From Styela clava (Eukaryota; Chordata; Ascidiacea; Stolidobranchia; Styelidae), in assembly GCF_964204865.1 (NCBI RefSeq), contig NC_135259.1:2790001-2854000 (forward strand): a DNA stretch of 64,000 nucleotides. Direction: 5' to 3'. A model generated the notes under the pieces. That model saw only the letters and a list, made by a program, of their open reading frames with translations. It was not told the origin of the DNA and made no database searches. The translations under genes were made by a program, and so were the position numbers. How positions within the stretch are numbered: position 1 is the first letter of the stretch; every line of letters begins with the position of its first letter. This document shows, in pieces, positions 50,901 to 63,350 of this stretch.

Positions 50901-53900
50901 TTTCACTGGACGATATCGGATCAGGAGAAATATATATGACCGCATTTCCACGATTTCTATCAAAATCTCGAACAAATTGTCGAGATACATCGATTCTCAT
51001 TCTGTTCGGTTCGCAATATATTTTTGGAACAGCTAAAAATTTGAGAACCAAATCAGAAAATCACACATAAGACGAGAAACACAAATAGAACCCTGCCTAT
51101 AATTGTTTATGATAGTAATATATTGAGAATTTTAATCGAAGATAAAATCAGAACTTTGAATGTTACCTTATTCTTACCCACGCTAAGACGTTATGTGAAT
51201 ATGCAGAGGCAGTATATGAGGAGTATTCTCACTGCCTAAAATAATATTATAATTGTACTCACGAATTGTGCAGTCTTTTCCTATGAACCCGTCACCTTGA
51301 CAATAATACCCATATTCATGTCTACATGACTCGATGCATTTACAATTTCCCTGACAAGGATTCGATTTGCAAGCAAGTCCACTACTTATTTCACATTGCT
51401 GTCCAGAAAAGCCAGGAGGACAGACACATCTGGATTATGATCAATGTACAGTTATGATGAAATAGATCATCTTATATTCAGTCAGTAAGGAGATACATAC
51501 TAGTTTTGATGGAAATGAATACCACAATTTTCATTTGTGTAAATCACCATTATATTTCTCAGATTTGACTTTAATCATCTGAAACTATTTAATTTTTATT
51601 TATCTACAGTGCCATTCTTACTCCTTAGTTATTTCATAGTACGATTGATATTCACTGAAACAATATTTACATACGAACGTTCGGTAGTCACAATGTTAAG
51701 CAATACAAAAACAATGCCGAATTCGAAGAACTCTAAACAATTTAAAAATTTTATTTTATCATTTAACACTCAAACACTTAAAATAAAATACTCTTGCGAC
51801 AAACCTGAATCCGCTGAGTTCAGCATAACATATCCCACCATTCATGCATTCCTGTGCTTTACAAAAAACTGGTTCTGTAGATTGTGCTGAGCAAGTAACT
51901 CGGTTGCTATAGAAATGTATATATTCTAATAAATTTTTGAATTACATATATTTAAATATACCGAGTCTTAGAATATAAAATGACATTATCCGCCGTTGAT
52001 ATATGTCAAGATTATTTCCTAATAACTAGACCAGCACTGAAAAACGGGTGAGGGATCTTTTGAAGTGATTTCTGCATGCCCAAATACCATTTATCATATA
52101 CAGTCGCTTTATTTTAATTTTGATGAAATACGATGTCCAGTAGTACATCGTAACAATAGATTCGATAAACAAACTACACATCAATACAGCGATATATTAT
52201 ATATACAACGAACTCACTTTTTCCATGAGCAATTTTCATTGGCATTACAAGGAAATGGAGATACCAAACATCTGTTGAAGTTTTTAGGCCCAGGTACAAC
52301 GTGTTGCAATGACCTCTCTGATACAGTCGAATCGTCGTTGAAATACAAAACATCTTGACGAGCAGATTTACCAATGGCCGCAATCTCTTCTCCAATGAGT
52401 AAATCAAATGGCTTCTCGTCAGTATTTTCAGTAAAATCTTTTCCGTCGTCTATGAAAAAAAATCCGTCAATTTCATATGGTGCTGGTTCAGTGGGAAACG
52501 TTTCTGTACCATGAGTATCGATCGCAGTAGAAACTAGAGCATGCGTAGTTGAATTTTCCATCCAAAAGACATCGTCATCGCCCGTATTCAAATTCAGATT
52601 CTGCACAAAATGTAGTGATGAATTTATTTCATACGAGTTAGAAGCAAAATCAGTAACATTTTGTAAATAATAATTTCTGGACGAAATAGTAGTCGCTTCC
52701 TTTTCCTGTGGGTCATCGTACGCGGACGTCGATGCATGTTGTGTAGTTGTCATTGGCAATGTAAAATGGTCTAAATCGCTGTTTGCGTAATTGTCTTTTG
52801 TCACTTGATTTGCAGTTGTGGTTTTCATTAGCAAAAAGAAATTCATTAGATCGGAAAAACCATTATCCAGCAATTGTTCAACCTGGGGAACAGAAGCGCC
52901 TGTTGTCGAGACTTCTTCTGGTGCAGTATCCTTCTCACTTTCTTTTATGTTGTCAGTTGTATGCCACGCATGCGGTTTTGTTTGAAGATCGCCATTGCTA
53001 GTTACAACTTGCGCAGAAAATTTAGTGGTTATCTCCAAGGAATGCGATTCTTTCTGAAAAGCTGATTCGGCTGCTTGAGATTTTATTGATGTTTTATTGT
53101 AAGATGACCAATCTTTGTCTTCGTGACGTTTCTCTTCATGAACGACATACGCCGACGTAGTTAATGATTCACTCGGAATCTGAAGCTCTTTCTCAAATTG
53201 ATGCTGACCCAAACTTGCTGCTTCATTAATTTCTAATGCTTCTGTAGAAACCAGAGAATGGGATGGGAGGTCCAGTTCCACAACAGCATTTGTAGCAACT
53301 TTCGGTCCCAGGGTAGTTTTAGCGATAGTCGACTTGTTTTCTAAAAACATAATTTAAAATATACAATGTGGCTCAAGTGTAGCTTACTGCTACAAAAGAC
53401 TACAAAAATATCGCCAATTGATGAGAATCAGATGATGAATTTTATATAATGCAAATAAAGCGATGTGGCTTTAATAAATGATATAATGATTTTGCGTCTC
53501 AGAACACGAATGTCAAATTTGATATATTGCAATTAAAAAAAAAAACAGAGAAAAAAGACATCTTAAATACCGTCCATTTCAAAATGAATACAGCTCACAG
53601 CATGTATTTATATTGGCAGCTGATCTCGAAAATTTGATGCATGCTGGTGCAGTTTATTATATATGTTCAAAACTTAATTAAAGCTATTTAATTACCGGAT
53701 TTCCGGTTGTCAACTCCGTGAGTATCCACTTTTTTGGTTATCGATTGAAGTAGTGATCGTGGAATAATTAGACCATCTTTCTTTTGCTGACGGCGCATTT
53801 CCTTCCTTAATTTTCGACGAAATTCTTTCATATCTTCGTCATCAACGGGATAATCGTAAGTATCGAAAATAATTTCCCCCATTGATTTTCCTGAGGGTTC

Positions 53901-54849
53901 ATCTGAAAATTTGCATACCTTTATTTCAACTAAGCTTCATGAATTAGTTTAATGTATCAGAGACTTCACGGCACGAACGTTCAATTAAAGGTGTGATCAG
54001 TAATACTTGAAAGTTGCAAGCTCCTGCTGCTAGTGAACTCGCAACAGCAGAGGGACGAAACTTTAGGACGGATAAGTTGTTGAAAAAACGTTTTAGCGTA
54101 GTAATTTTGTCGCATGTAGAAACCCCCGCAGTAATCTAAAACGCGTGAAAAAAAATTAACAACGATTCGTTCAGCGCGTTTTTGAATCAATTGTATTGTA
54201 ATCAATTGCAGTTAAATCATTTGTATTGCCAACTATGTTGGTACCAATTACGGTTTGGCGTTGATTATACAAACTGAGGAAGTATCTTATTCCTAATGGT
54301 AAAATATTATTAGTCGGAAAATATATAAGCATGATAGTGTTATAAACACTTAAATATAAAGTATATACGAGATTATAAAAATGTCGGCATTGTTTTGTTA
54401 TATGATTAAATCAACAAACCTCCACTAGACTCAAATGTGGCTTCATATTCCCATGGAAGATCTTCACTATCTGACGAAAAAAAATCTGAAATAAGTTATA
54501 AAAAATATATTAACTAGTCGCATATTACTCAAGCATAATATTTTCCAATTTCTCTTGATGTTTTACTTTCTAATCCAAGAAACGCTGGCGTGATTTAGGA
54601 TAAAGGAATAAAGAACGATACCTTAATAATCTGAATAACGGGACTAAATTCAGAAATGTTCAAAAATATATGTTGATATGTTCGTACTCAGGTAACGGTG
54701 GATAACATAGAAAAAAAAATTCGGGCAATCTCTAGATTTCGACTCTGGAATAGAAACTTACAACTACGTCATACAATAAATCAAAGAATAAATAAAAAAT
54801 AAAAAAACTACCTGAATTAACAGATGGCAATGGCAAGCATGCAAATAAT
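47975..54849 (-). CDS. Mucin-like / EGF / zona pellucida (ZP) domain transmembrane protein, first exon missing
   Basis: Thirteen exons fit in phase: 54849-54812, 54485-54420, 53902-53696, 53340-52218, 51906-51805, 51429-51263, 51032-50883, 50478-50259, 49949-49781, 49477-49383, 49073-48932, 48528-48306, 48120-47975 (TAA). Order: end of a signal peptide (LFACLPLPSVNS); acidic and basic stalk; a 1.1-kb exon encoding a Ser/Thr-rich mucin-like region; EGF-like modules (CMNGGICYAELSGFRC; CVCPPGFSGQQC); a ZP domain from IYCEPNRMRIDV to YLHVHVRSC; a furin-type site (RRGRRNKRR); a hydrophobic patch (ALSVIGPLLIL); a membrane span (ALYIIVVAVCCLMIILVLIL); an 18-residue tail. ZP proteins polymerise into egg coats or apical matrices after furin cleavage. 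An egg-coat or epithelial surface role is inferred. The starting Met exon upstream was not resolved. Confidence 0.88.
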
Positions 54850-57380
54850 CTGTGAAGAAAATATAAAGTTTAGATTAACGATATTGCTATACACAAGTAT
54901 TTGACCACACTTAATTCTATACACATTGCCATAAGAAGCATACGATTTTGGTAATGTTGAAGAAGTATTGATAAGAAACCTGGTGGATTTGATCAATTTG
55001 CACATTATTGTATTTCTTATTGTCTTCATATACGGTAAGACAATGTTGTAACCAGTACGGAGGGACTGGTGGAATTTGGTGGTACTGTGAATTTGGTGGC
55101 ACTGAACTGGTAATATGGGCATATACATTATAGTGCTTTTCACGGAAAAACTATTCACCCATAGAATGAATATGTGGCGCAAATTCATCTAAGATTCTCG
55201 TTGGTCCAGACACTATACATACAAATTAGTTATCGTATTTGAGAGTTATTTGTTTGGTAAATACATAACGTAAATAGTAGCACTGACGACATGCAAGATG
55301 ACGATTGCTCAACATTATTAATTCTTGTCGACAGAAGTGATTGAATGGTTAAGGTGAACCTCGAAACTGAAGTGCGGTACTTACATAAAATGTACTTACG
55401 TGAAATAAAATAGATACATCATAAACTATGCGACTGAAAGTAACATCTGACAACTAAATGAACTCAGTAAAGAAATCTGAAAGGATTTTAAGTGAGCAAC
55501 TAAAACACTGGAAATTCTACGTCAATTAATGGTACACAGTTTCTAATAAGAGCTCATTTGCTTGCATTTTTGCGGCGAGATGGAAGTAAATTCAACTGCA
55601 TTGAAAGATAAATGAAATTTTGGACAGACCATTTCTGAACCTAACCAATAAATACTTTAAACAATTTGAATCACAACTAACTATTTCAAATAACTATTTC
55701 GATTCAAATAGTTTATTGGAACATCACAATCGTTGTACTATATGAAGTTAATCATAACACACATGTTTCTACATAGCTCCTCCGTCTAACGGTGAAAAAT
55801 TTCACAGCTGGTAAACCCAATCCTAAATAAATAAACAAGTTGCTGGGTTCGAACAAAATTGAAGTACGGTAATCAACAATTATTATTTGTTGATTATTTA
55901 CTTCGGTAAATGGTGAATCGCAAACAGCAATTTGTTGTTGTGAGATTCACTGATGCATGTTACATTTAAAAGCGCGCGGCGTTTGAGACAACATAAACAT
56001 AATACGTTTTTGTGCTGTGTTTTACATATTGGCACTCCAGCCTTTGACTACGGTTCAAAATAGAGGATTAGGGCGAGATAGAGAAAACAGGCGTACGCGT
56101 AATAAGAAGAGGTTGTCAGGTAGCCTAGTAAAGCGGCCAAGAAAGACTTCGCGGGGATGCAGGTATCTCTAGTTTTGAGGGCGCAAATAGTGTTGGTCAG
56201 GCACGGTGCCGGTTTATGATGGTTATAAAAACAGCCAGCAGCAGGCAGACGAAAATGGAATCAGGCATGAGAAGTTAGCATTGAGCAATCGAGAATGGAT
56301 CAATCGTAAAAATATCGAAGTAACTCCAGCGATATGGTACAGAGGCCGATATAACCGAAGTCAACGAAGACAGACAGAAAGAAACAGTATTGTCCTCGCA
56401 GTTATGAGAGGAGCCAGCGCCAACTGAGCAGTCGGGGGAAGTGGTCAGATATATTTAAGCAATCAAGGATGAAGAGCACTTGTAAAGACATCCCCGCGTC
56501 AATGGGGTCAATAATCCGATTGTTGATGAAGAAGAGAGAAAGAGACAGATATGGCTGGTGCATCCATTGAGAGTGATCTCAACGATGAGCGGTATGTGCA
56601 GAAAAGTGAAAAAATTTTTTTTTTAAATGTCTCTAGTTTTAATACGATTCCGTAATTGTTCGGGCAAGGCATATTCCGACTCATGGGCATATATATATAC
56701 AATATCTGAAAGGCTACGCCGGTATATGTCCTCATGAAGGTGCCTTCGTCAAGATACGCCCACGGCATTTCACTTTAAAATCATGGTTTCCATGGGATCT
56801 GCATTTTGTAATCCTGTTGCACCCCTGACACCCGAGTCTTGTGGCCGAAAACGTTAGGGCCTATACCCATCCTAAACTGCGTCTCATCGAAAATGTCTAA
56901 AAGTAATGCGAATAGAGAATGTACATTTCCACATAATAACTCACCTTCTAAACTTACCTATATGCTAACACTCCTCTCTAGTTCGAGAGATACCTTTCCA
57001 TGCTTATAAAGTGTAATGCGTTGCAAAACTGGTGGTAGGCGCACAGCGTTTTCTTGCAAAAAAAAAATAATATTCTAATAAATGGCGATGGTGCTATTGC
57101 TACATCGCTCAATGTGATCACATAGTAGGCTAATATACATTTATTCGTAAGTTGCTAGTATGGCAATTGGTGAGATTTGAAACTAACATTCGTGATTAAG
57201 CTATGTACTTCATAATCAATAACGTAATTTATTTGAAATGAATTAGGTCAAAATCTGATAAATAAGATTACGTTTTCTGCTCAACAGGTTTCACGTGAAT
57301 ATCGCGAACAGTCTTGAATGCGCATCTAAAGCCTAAATTACATCATCTGCAATGTCTCTGGATGTTGAATACTGTACAGA
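54850..57380. other. Upstream of ZP gene; no second gene recognised
   Basis: The first exon of the ZP gene should lie in the first part. The ORF at 54817-55188 (minus) starts MNLRHIFILWV but does not splice in the required phase. An open frame at 56206-56427 (plus), rich in Arg/Gln/Asn, looks like transposon debris. CGCGGGGATG at 56151 and CATCCCCGCG at 56489 pair as a short inverted repeat of unknown meaning. Confidence 0.4.
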
Positions 57381-57381
57381 C

Positions 57382-58470
57382 CAGGGGTGTCGCTGGTCAT
57401 TTTATCAGTCACCACCGCTGAGTAAGCGCGCCGCACAACTATTAATTTTCATCAACAGAAACGAACAACTGCACCCATACAGCTGAAGTTATTGAATGAT
57501 ATATTGCAGCATAAAATAAAAATAAAACATTCATGTGAGATTTACTTGAGCTTTACTAAGCGCTTTATATTAGGACGAACTGACCATTTGGAAACTCTCA
57601 ACTGACTACCAAGATTTTCGCCTGTCAGTCTTGACCTGTATCGATTGAGTTCGGGTGGCGACATATCACTCGGCTGCGAGCTCCGCACGGCTTTTCGAGA
57701 ACCGAATTTCCGTTCGAATACTTTATAATTTTTTATCGCAGATTTAGTTTTTTTTTAATGTATTGAATATATTGAAACTAATCTTGGTTGATAGCATTGT
57801 GATAAAGTGGAGTCGGTGTTGCTAGAATACATCAAATTTGTATAATTCATAACATCGCAAAAATACGAATCAAAACTAAATATAATCGGGTGGTTTGAAA
57901 CACTTTTTATGATCGTGGATTGCCGTGATATTTTGTAGCAATGTTCTTATTTTGTCGACGCAACCGCGGGTTACATTGAACACACAATTAAATTAATGAA
58001 GCAAGACCTTATAAATAGACTCTAATTAGTCGTCAATTGAATACTTTGCGCAACTGCAAAATCATTACCCGACAAAAAAACATGACGGAAAAAACATTAT
58101 CCGTCGGAAAAGTGGACTTTTTGTTACAAGTGGCCTGCCTAATTGCGGCGAATATTTCATGAAAATTTCCGGATTTCTTCCGATTTACACCCCAAATTCT
58201 CAAATCAATTCTAACCCGAACCGCAACTGGACAATTACTAATTTGATATTTCAGAACGTGGTGTTTTTCTCAGATTTCACATTGGTGACAAGGGCTTTGT
58301 ACAAAAGATCCGTATTTCGTGAGCCTCGTAAATCCATCCTGTGACAATTAACCGATTTTTAAAATGTGGGCATTTTTTCGAAATCTTCCATTGTTTCAAT
58401 CATTGAGCTGGAGTTATAACTTTTTTATTACTTCCAGATGTCCCTTGTACCGTGCGCCAAAACTTTACAT
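57382..58470. mobile_element. Degraded hAT-type element related to the one at 60926
   Basis: It starts CAGGGGTGTCGCTGG. From 57950 on it resembles 61545-61780 of the nested element (shared GTCGACGCAACCGCG, ACACAATTAAATTAA and the following order of motifs). The right end and target duplication were not found. No transposase remains. Confidence 0.5.
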
Positions 58471-58659
58471 TTTCACAAAGTAAGGTTACCCATCCTCAAT
58501 TAATCTCTACTATGCGTTTGCCGATAAGACAGCGTAACTATGCTATAAGACAATGGTTATTTTGATTCATTGTTAAAAGTATCGATGATCCAACAAAACA
58601 ATATGTTTTGGAAATAGCGTTGCGAGTAATATAAATAATACTGGCGCTCCCGTTTTCCC

Positions 58660-58906
58660 TGAACAGTCCCTAAAGGTATGACTCCAAGCCAAGCATACAC
58701 TGAATCGCCTGAATGCTCCGCAGGCGCACGAAATTCCTTGGCGGCCGCAGGTTTGTCACCTATGGTATATAGACTATAGACGTCGGTAAATTTCGCGCAC
58801 ACGCTACTACCTTCATTCCATATTTCATCATGCTTTCAGCAGCGGCTTTGCCTATCCCAGCAGACGCATCTGTAACTAACGCTATTTTTCCTACCCACTT
58901 GTCCAT
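58660..58906 (-). pseudogene. Short-chain dehydrogenase/reductase (DHRS11-like) N-terminal fragment
   Basis: Starting at 58906, the minus strand reads MDKWVGKIALVTDASAGIG and then GMKVVACARN, the dinucleotide-binding start of DHRS11-type SDRs. The first Gly of the T-G-x-x-x-G-x-G motif is Asp. After about residue 34 the frame is lost; a second frame (58802 downward) holds AAAKEFRAPAEHSG, which may be the next part of the fold. No catalytic Tyr-x-x-x-Lys region follows. It is most likely a truncated dead copy; an authentic first exon ending at ATGAAG|GTAGTA is the alternative. Confidence 0.6.
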
Positions 58907-58909
58907 GAT

Positions 58910-60553
58910 TGAACCGTGTACTACACGAACGATAAATGTAACTCTGGCGGTGTAAGCGCCTTCAACTATCTCAGAGTAATGCAATTCTTTTATCGATTTG
59001 CTACCAAGTCTAAAATGAACAATAGTTAGCGTGATGGTCGTATTATATAACGAAAAATTTCTTCGATATAAAGCAATAAATAGTAACCGGTTCACCGTTT
59101 TATTTAATTTGAGTCGCAAGTCCAGTTGGCATAAGCAGTTTGTATGACAAGTGTTTAATAACGTCAAATATCCAGTGGTCATAATCCGGTGGATTACCAA
59201 CTGTACTGCCTATATCAAATACAAAACATTGAATAGGCCACTTCGGCGTTACATCATTGCTTGAAAATGCTTCGATCTGAATTTATTGTTGGAGGTGGAG
59301 GTGGTTTTCTGAATGAAAAGAAAAATATATGAATGCTGTCGTCTACATTTTACCATGAATATTCGCGCTTATTTAAAGTCAGTTAGCCGGGATGTAATCA
59401 TGTCGATGAAATTTGCCAACGGTTGCTGACTTTGTTTTATACGCGCATCGAGCAAGTATGTGTAGAAAAAACACTTATTTCCAAAAAAGTTGGAGAGATC
59501 CAATAATAGAATTTCTCAGAAAAAATACTTTATAATATCAGACTACATGCGGAAGCAAGGTAGTTCCCTCTGATGCTTGTTCCAGTTTGCAATTTTACCT
59601 CGAATGTGATAACAACGGTTGCGTCGTGTCTGTACGATCCATTTCTCAATATCTGGTCCCGTGAATTCTATGTTTTCGATTTGTGGAACTCTCCAGATTA
59701 AAATAATCGAAGAAACTCTTTGAAATATGGAAGCGTGATTAAAATTATTGTCAACATGAATGAAATTACGCCTTCGACGAATATATAAAAATGACATTTT
59801 ATTTAGTGCATCTCAAGTATTGATGTTATTTCAATCTAAAGGCGATATGCTCAAACGCGACAGAAGTTCACCAATGTTTAGAAATAACACCTAAACTCCT
59901 TGACCTTTTCTTAATTTCATTTAACATTTGATTGATTGAGACATGCCATTTAAAGCTATGTAAAAATAGATCATCGAAAGTTAGCAGGCTGGTGTAATTA
60001 CTTCATACCGTAGTAGTGGGCATCGGGTTTTTATTTCAAATAAATTCTTCCATGCGCTGGTATATGAGTGTCGTTTTATTTCAATTTTGTCTTACCGCCA
60101 GTAAAGAAATCTACTACAAAAACGCCTTGTAATTTGCTCTCGAGAGCAATTGACCTCCTTGGTGAACTCTTGAAAAGTCTGTAAATATGATATACAAAAC
60201 AGAAAACTTTGTTTTTCTAAACAACACACTCAAATTCTAGTTAACATTATGGCAAGTTGGTGTGCGCAGGGAGTATATATGTTGATAGATTCTGCAAATA
60301 CTATTATTCATTGATAGGTAAGTTTTATAATATCTAAGAATATTGTATTTTTTTTTAAAACTATTTTTGCCTCACAAATGAAATAGCCCAGATTCTAGAG
60401 ACCACTTATCGCCTAACTTTGACCGTGGTTATATGGAATTCTTACACAGAGATGAATTTCAATATATGCATGATAAACGCTTATAATCGGAGTGATTATC
60501 ATCGCTTGCTATAAGGGTTTGATATATCGGGACTATCATTACATTAATCTTCG
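58910..60553. other. Intergenic, no gene recognised
   Basis: AT-rich. The open frames at 58910-59200 and 59543-59797 (both minus) show no domain. No clear transposon ends were identified. Confidence 0.45.
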
Positions 60554-60925
60554 TGATAGAGCAGGGGTGGCGAACCACTGACCCGCGGGTCACAAAGTGA
60601 ACCACCGCGTTTCATTCGTGACCCGCCAAGGCACGAATAAAATAAAATAAATGCTAACATATCAGTGATAAAAATTGATAAAACCGGCCTTAAGTTAATC
60701 TAACAATCAATTTTCTAATGTACCGTCAGTTGAGCAGTCAGGGCCGCGATCGCTCATATTGAAATTGGTGATTATTCGGGTCGGTATGATAATTTTCAAA
60801 ACCCTTAATCTTGGACGCATGTTTGCACCGCTGTGTACCGTTATTCAGCTGTTGACTCTGACATCGTTATGACATAACAATGCAGCCGACATGTTCATTC
60901 GTCGCTACGTCTAGTCTCTTTAGGA

Positions 60926-61855
60926 CAGTGTTTCCCAACCCGAGTCCGCGGTCTCAAATGAGTCCGCGGAGCGTTTGAATGAGTCTGCAACGAGTCAGAA
61001 ATTCACTAAGGGCCGCTACATTTTTGTGAAATTTAACCATCAGTCAAGTTACGTTAGAATTTACATAAGACATAAAAATCAAGTTTATTCACATAACATT
61101 AATCGAGTCAATAATTACTGGATACTGAGTAGGGCTGGGCATATATTCGAATATTCAACTATTAGAATAGCAATTTACTATTCGAAAATTTGGTAACAGG
61201 TGACGCAACAGGTCACTTGCGCGTCGCTTAATCAACGATTGAATTTCACAACTCACCTGCGGATATCCGACGAAAACACGAGTCGGCACACTCGTGGATA
61301 GATACCTCTAAGTGGTGTTTCTCGCGAGCTCGAACAACGAGAAATAATTTTTTTCTTTGTAGTTGTCAATGGTGGCGACCTAAATTCAAAAGCGCAATAC
61401 AAAATACTAAAAATAGAAGAACGGAGAACATCTTAGGTTTTGTTATATGATGACCCGCGGCCGATTAAAAACGCGTTTTAAGACATAGCAAATTCGGGTG
61501 CTACCTTGCCGTGGCATTTTGAAGATGAAATGCTTTCATTTTGTCATAGGTCGACGCAACCGCGAGTGACTACGAACACAATTAAATTAAAATAGAAAGA
61601 CGTTTTAAATTCTCGTTGTTGTCATTTATTGAATATTGTGCGACAGAAAAGGCCATTTATACGCTAAAAAGTCGACTCTTTTAACAAACGCGTGATTGCG
61701 ACGAATTTCCGATTTTGAAATTCGTTAAAATTCTGTTATGTTTGGTTTTATTACTTCTTCACACAGAGTACGGCTGCAATAAACGCACGTTGAGTCCGCA
61801 AAGGTTTTCGCCGGTGAGAAAATAGTCCACAACCAAAAAAGGTTGGGAAACGCTG
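60926..61855. mobile_element. Second hAT element nested in the 60562 element, perfect 8-bp TSD
   Basis: The ends CAGTGTTTCCCAACC and (reversed) CAGCGTTTCCCAACC form the inverted repeat. CTTTAGGA lies at 60918-60925 and 61856-61863. The target lies inside the 60562-62372 element, so this insertion is younger. It in turn holds a TAGGGCTGGGC fragment. Confidence 0.93.
61130..61200. mobile_element. Truncated TAGGGCTGGGC-family MITE fragment
   Basis: TAGGGCTGGGCATAT is followed by ATTCGAATATTC-type palindromes as in the full copy at 42876. The right terminus is absent. It lies within the element at 60926, giving a third nesting level. Confidence 0.6.
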
Positions 61856-62904
61856 CTTTAGGAAGAGCATCTACAGACTGTTTTAGGGGTTATGCGAGAA
61901 CTAGACGTACTTTGTATCTTATTAGTTTCTTGCATACGATGCCGTTAAGAGAACAAAATCTTTCAGACTTGAAATAAAAACCTAGAAATCTGAAACAACA
62001 ATGGGGCAGTGTAAAAGTGCCTTAATGTGGTTGAAAGCTGATCGAAAAATAAAACACTATCAGAGTGGAATTCCCTCCAAATTTTTTGGAACCGTAAAAT
62101 AATTTGCGCATTATCCTAAACATTTTTGGTAATTCATATGCGTGTTTTCGTACTTTAAGTACATAAAATCGAGTGCCATGAAAAGTCCCTGATATAAGTG
62201 CTGCATAAGTAAAGCCCAAAACTACGCCAACACCAACAGAAGCTTATAAGATTTGTTTCAGAAGTTTCTTATAGATACAAACATTGATCAAATATCTGTG
62301 ACCCACTCTCTTCTGTTCCGCGATAAAAATATAATTTTTGACCCTTTCATTGAAAAAGGTTCGCCATCCCTGTGATAGAGTAAACTAAATAGGATTGAGT
62401 TTTTTTTTTGCAGAAAATTGGTTCGCGATTCGACTTGTCTATCCTGTGTTCGTGAGAAGTGACAGGCATTGAAATCAGCATAGGCAAAAAATCGGATCAT
62501 TTGGACGAAAGCTTTCATTTGAATATCTGTAAAAAATGTCCTCTCGTTAAGGTACATTAATTTGATCGTCTAATTGCCTCTATTAAAATCAATTTACCCA
62601 ATTTTCACTTCACGAATATCATTCTAATTTTTGAATACTCACCTAGAGAAGAAGCTCAGAGTTGCAAATATGGCAGGTTAATCATGGTCATATTAATTCG
62701 AATTAGTATTACGATTGGCAGGAATTCGTTAAACCTGCAACGGTGGCTATCTTGATGAATTTTTTGTTTCAGTCAATCAGGTCGGCTACAAGCAATGTTT
62801 CAGTCACTCAGTTATAACGTCAGTTATATAACTTGTCGTTTTGAATAAGAGAATAATATTCGATTGATTTTTTTCGAGTTACCCTAATATTATTGCCTAA
62901 TTTT

Positions 62905-63342
62905 CAGGCTTGTCCATGAGAATTGGAAACGTCCTATGGGATGGGACAGCACACATTTGTATTTTCCATGGGACACGAAATACCGTGTGATTTTGGTGGA
63001 AATGATGCTAAAACATTTCGTTATGAACCTCGTGTCCATATATTTGAGCATAACTCTCTTGTTAGTTATAAAGAGCAAAATATATTCAGCATTAACAATA
63101 TACTTCGTGAAGGGGCTGATAGACACATGTATATATAATAGTTATGGGTATTAAAGTTAATAAAGTCGGTAAATTTTGTTATTTGCATGTCTTTTCGCAC
63201 ATGTAGTCTTATTTACTAGACGCAAAACCTAAATTTAACATTTTATTTAATTGTATTCCAATGGGAATCCCATGAGATAGGATGGGTCATGCATGAATTG
63301 TTATGGGATGGGACAGAAAAATATGTCCCATAGACAAGCCTG
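62905..63342. mobile_element. MITE, 438 bp, CAGGCTTGTC ends
   Basis: The inverted ends CAGGCTTGTC and GACAAGCCTG are exact. Subterminal ATGGGATGGGACA and TGTCCCAT motifs repeat on both sides. Flanks CTAATTTT and ATAATTTT match at 7 of 8. No coding capacity. Confidence 0.8.
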
Positions 63343-63350
63343 ATAATTTT

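Larger units (their letters stand above)
60562..62372. mobile_element. hAT MITE with nested insertion, perfect 8-bp TSD
   Basis: The ends CAGGGGTGGCGAACC and (reversed) CAGGGATGGCGAACC form a 15-bp inverted repeat with one mismatch. TGATAGAG flanks both sides exactly (60554-60561 and 62373-62380). Total length is 1811 bp, of which the nested element and its duplicated target account for 938. No coding capacity. Confidence 0.93.

Noticed and set aside
54817..55188. First exon of the ZP gene (MNLRHIFILW start)
   Set aside because: Its possible donors leave the wrong phase for the next exon.
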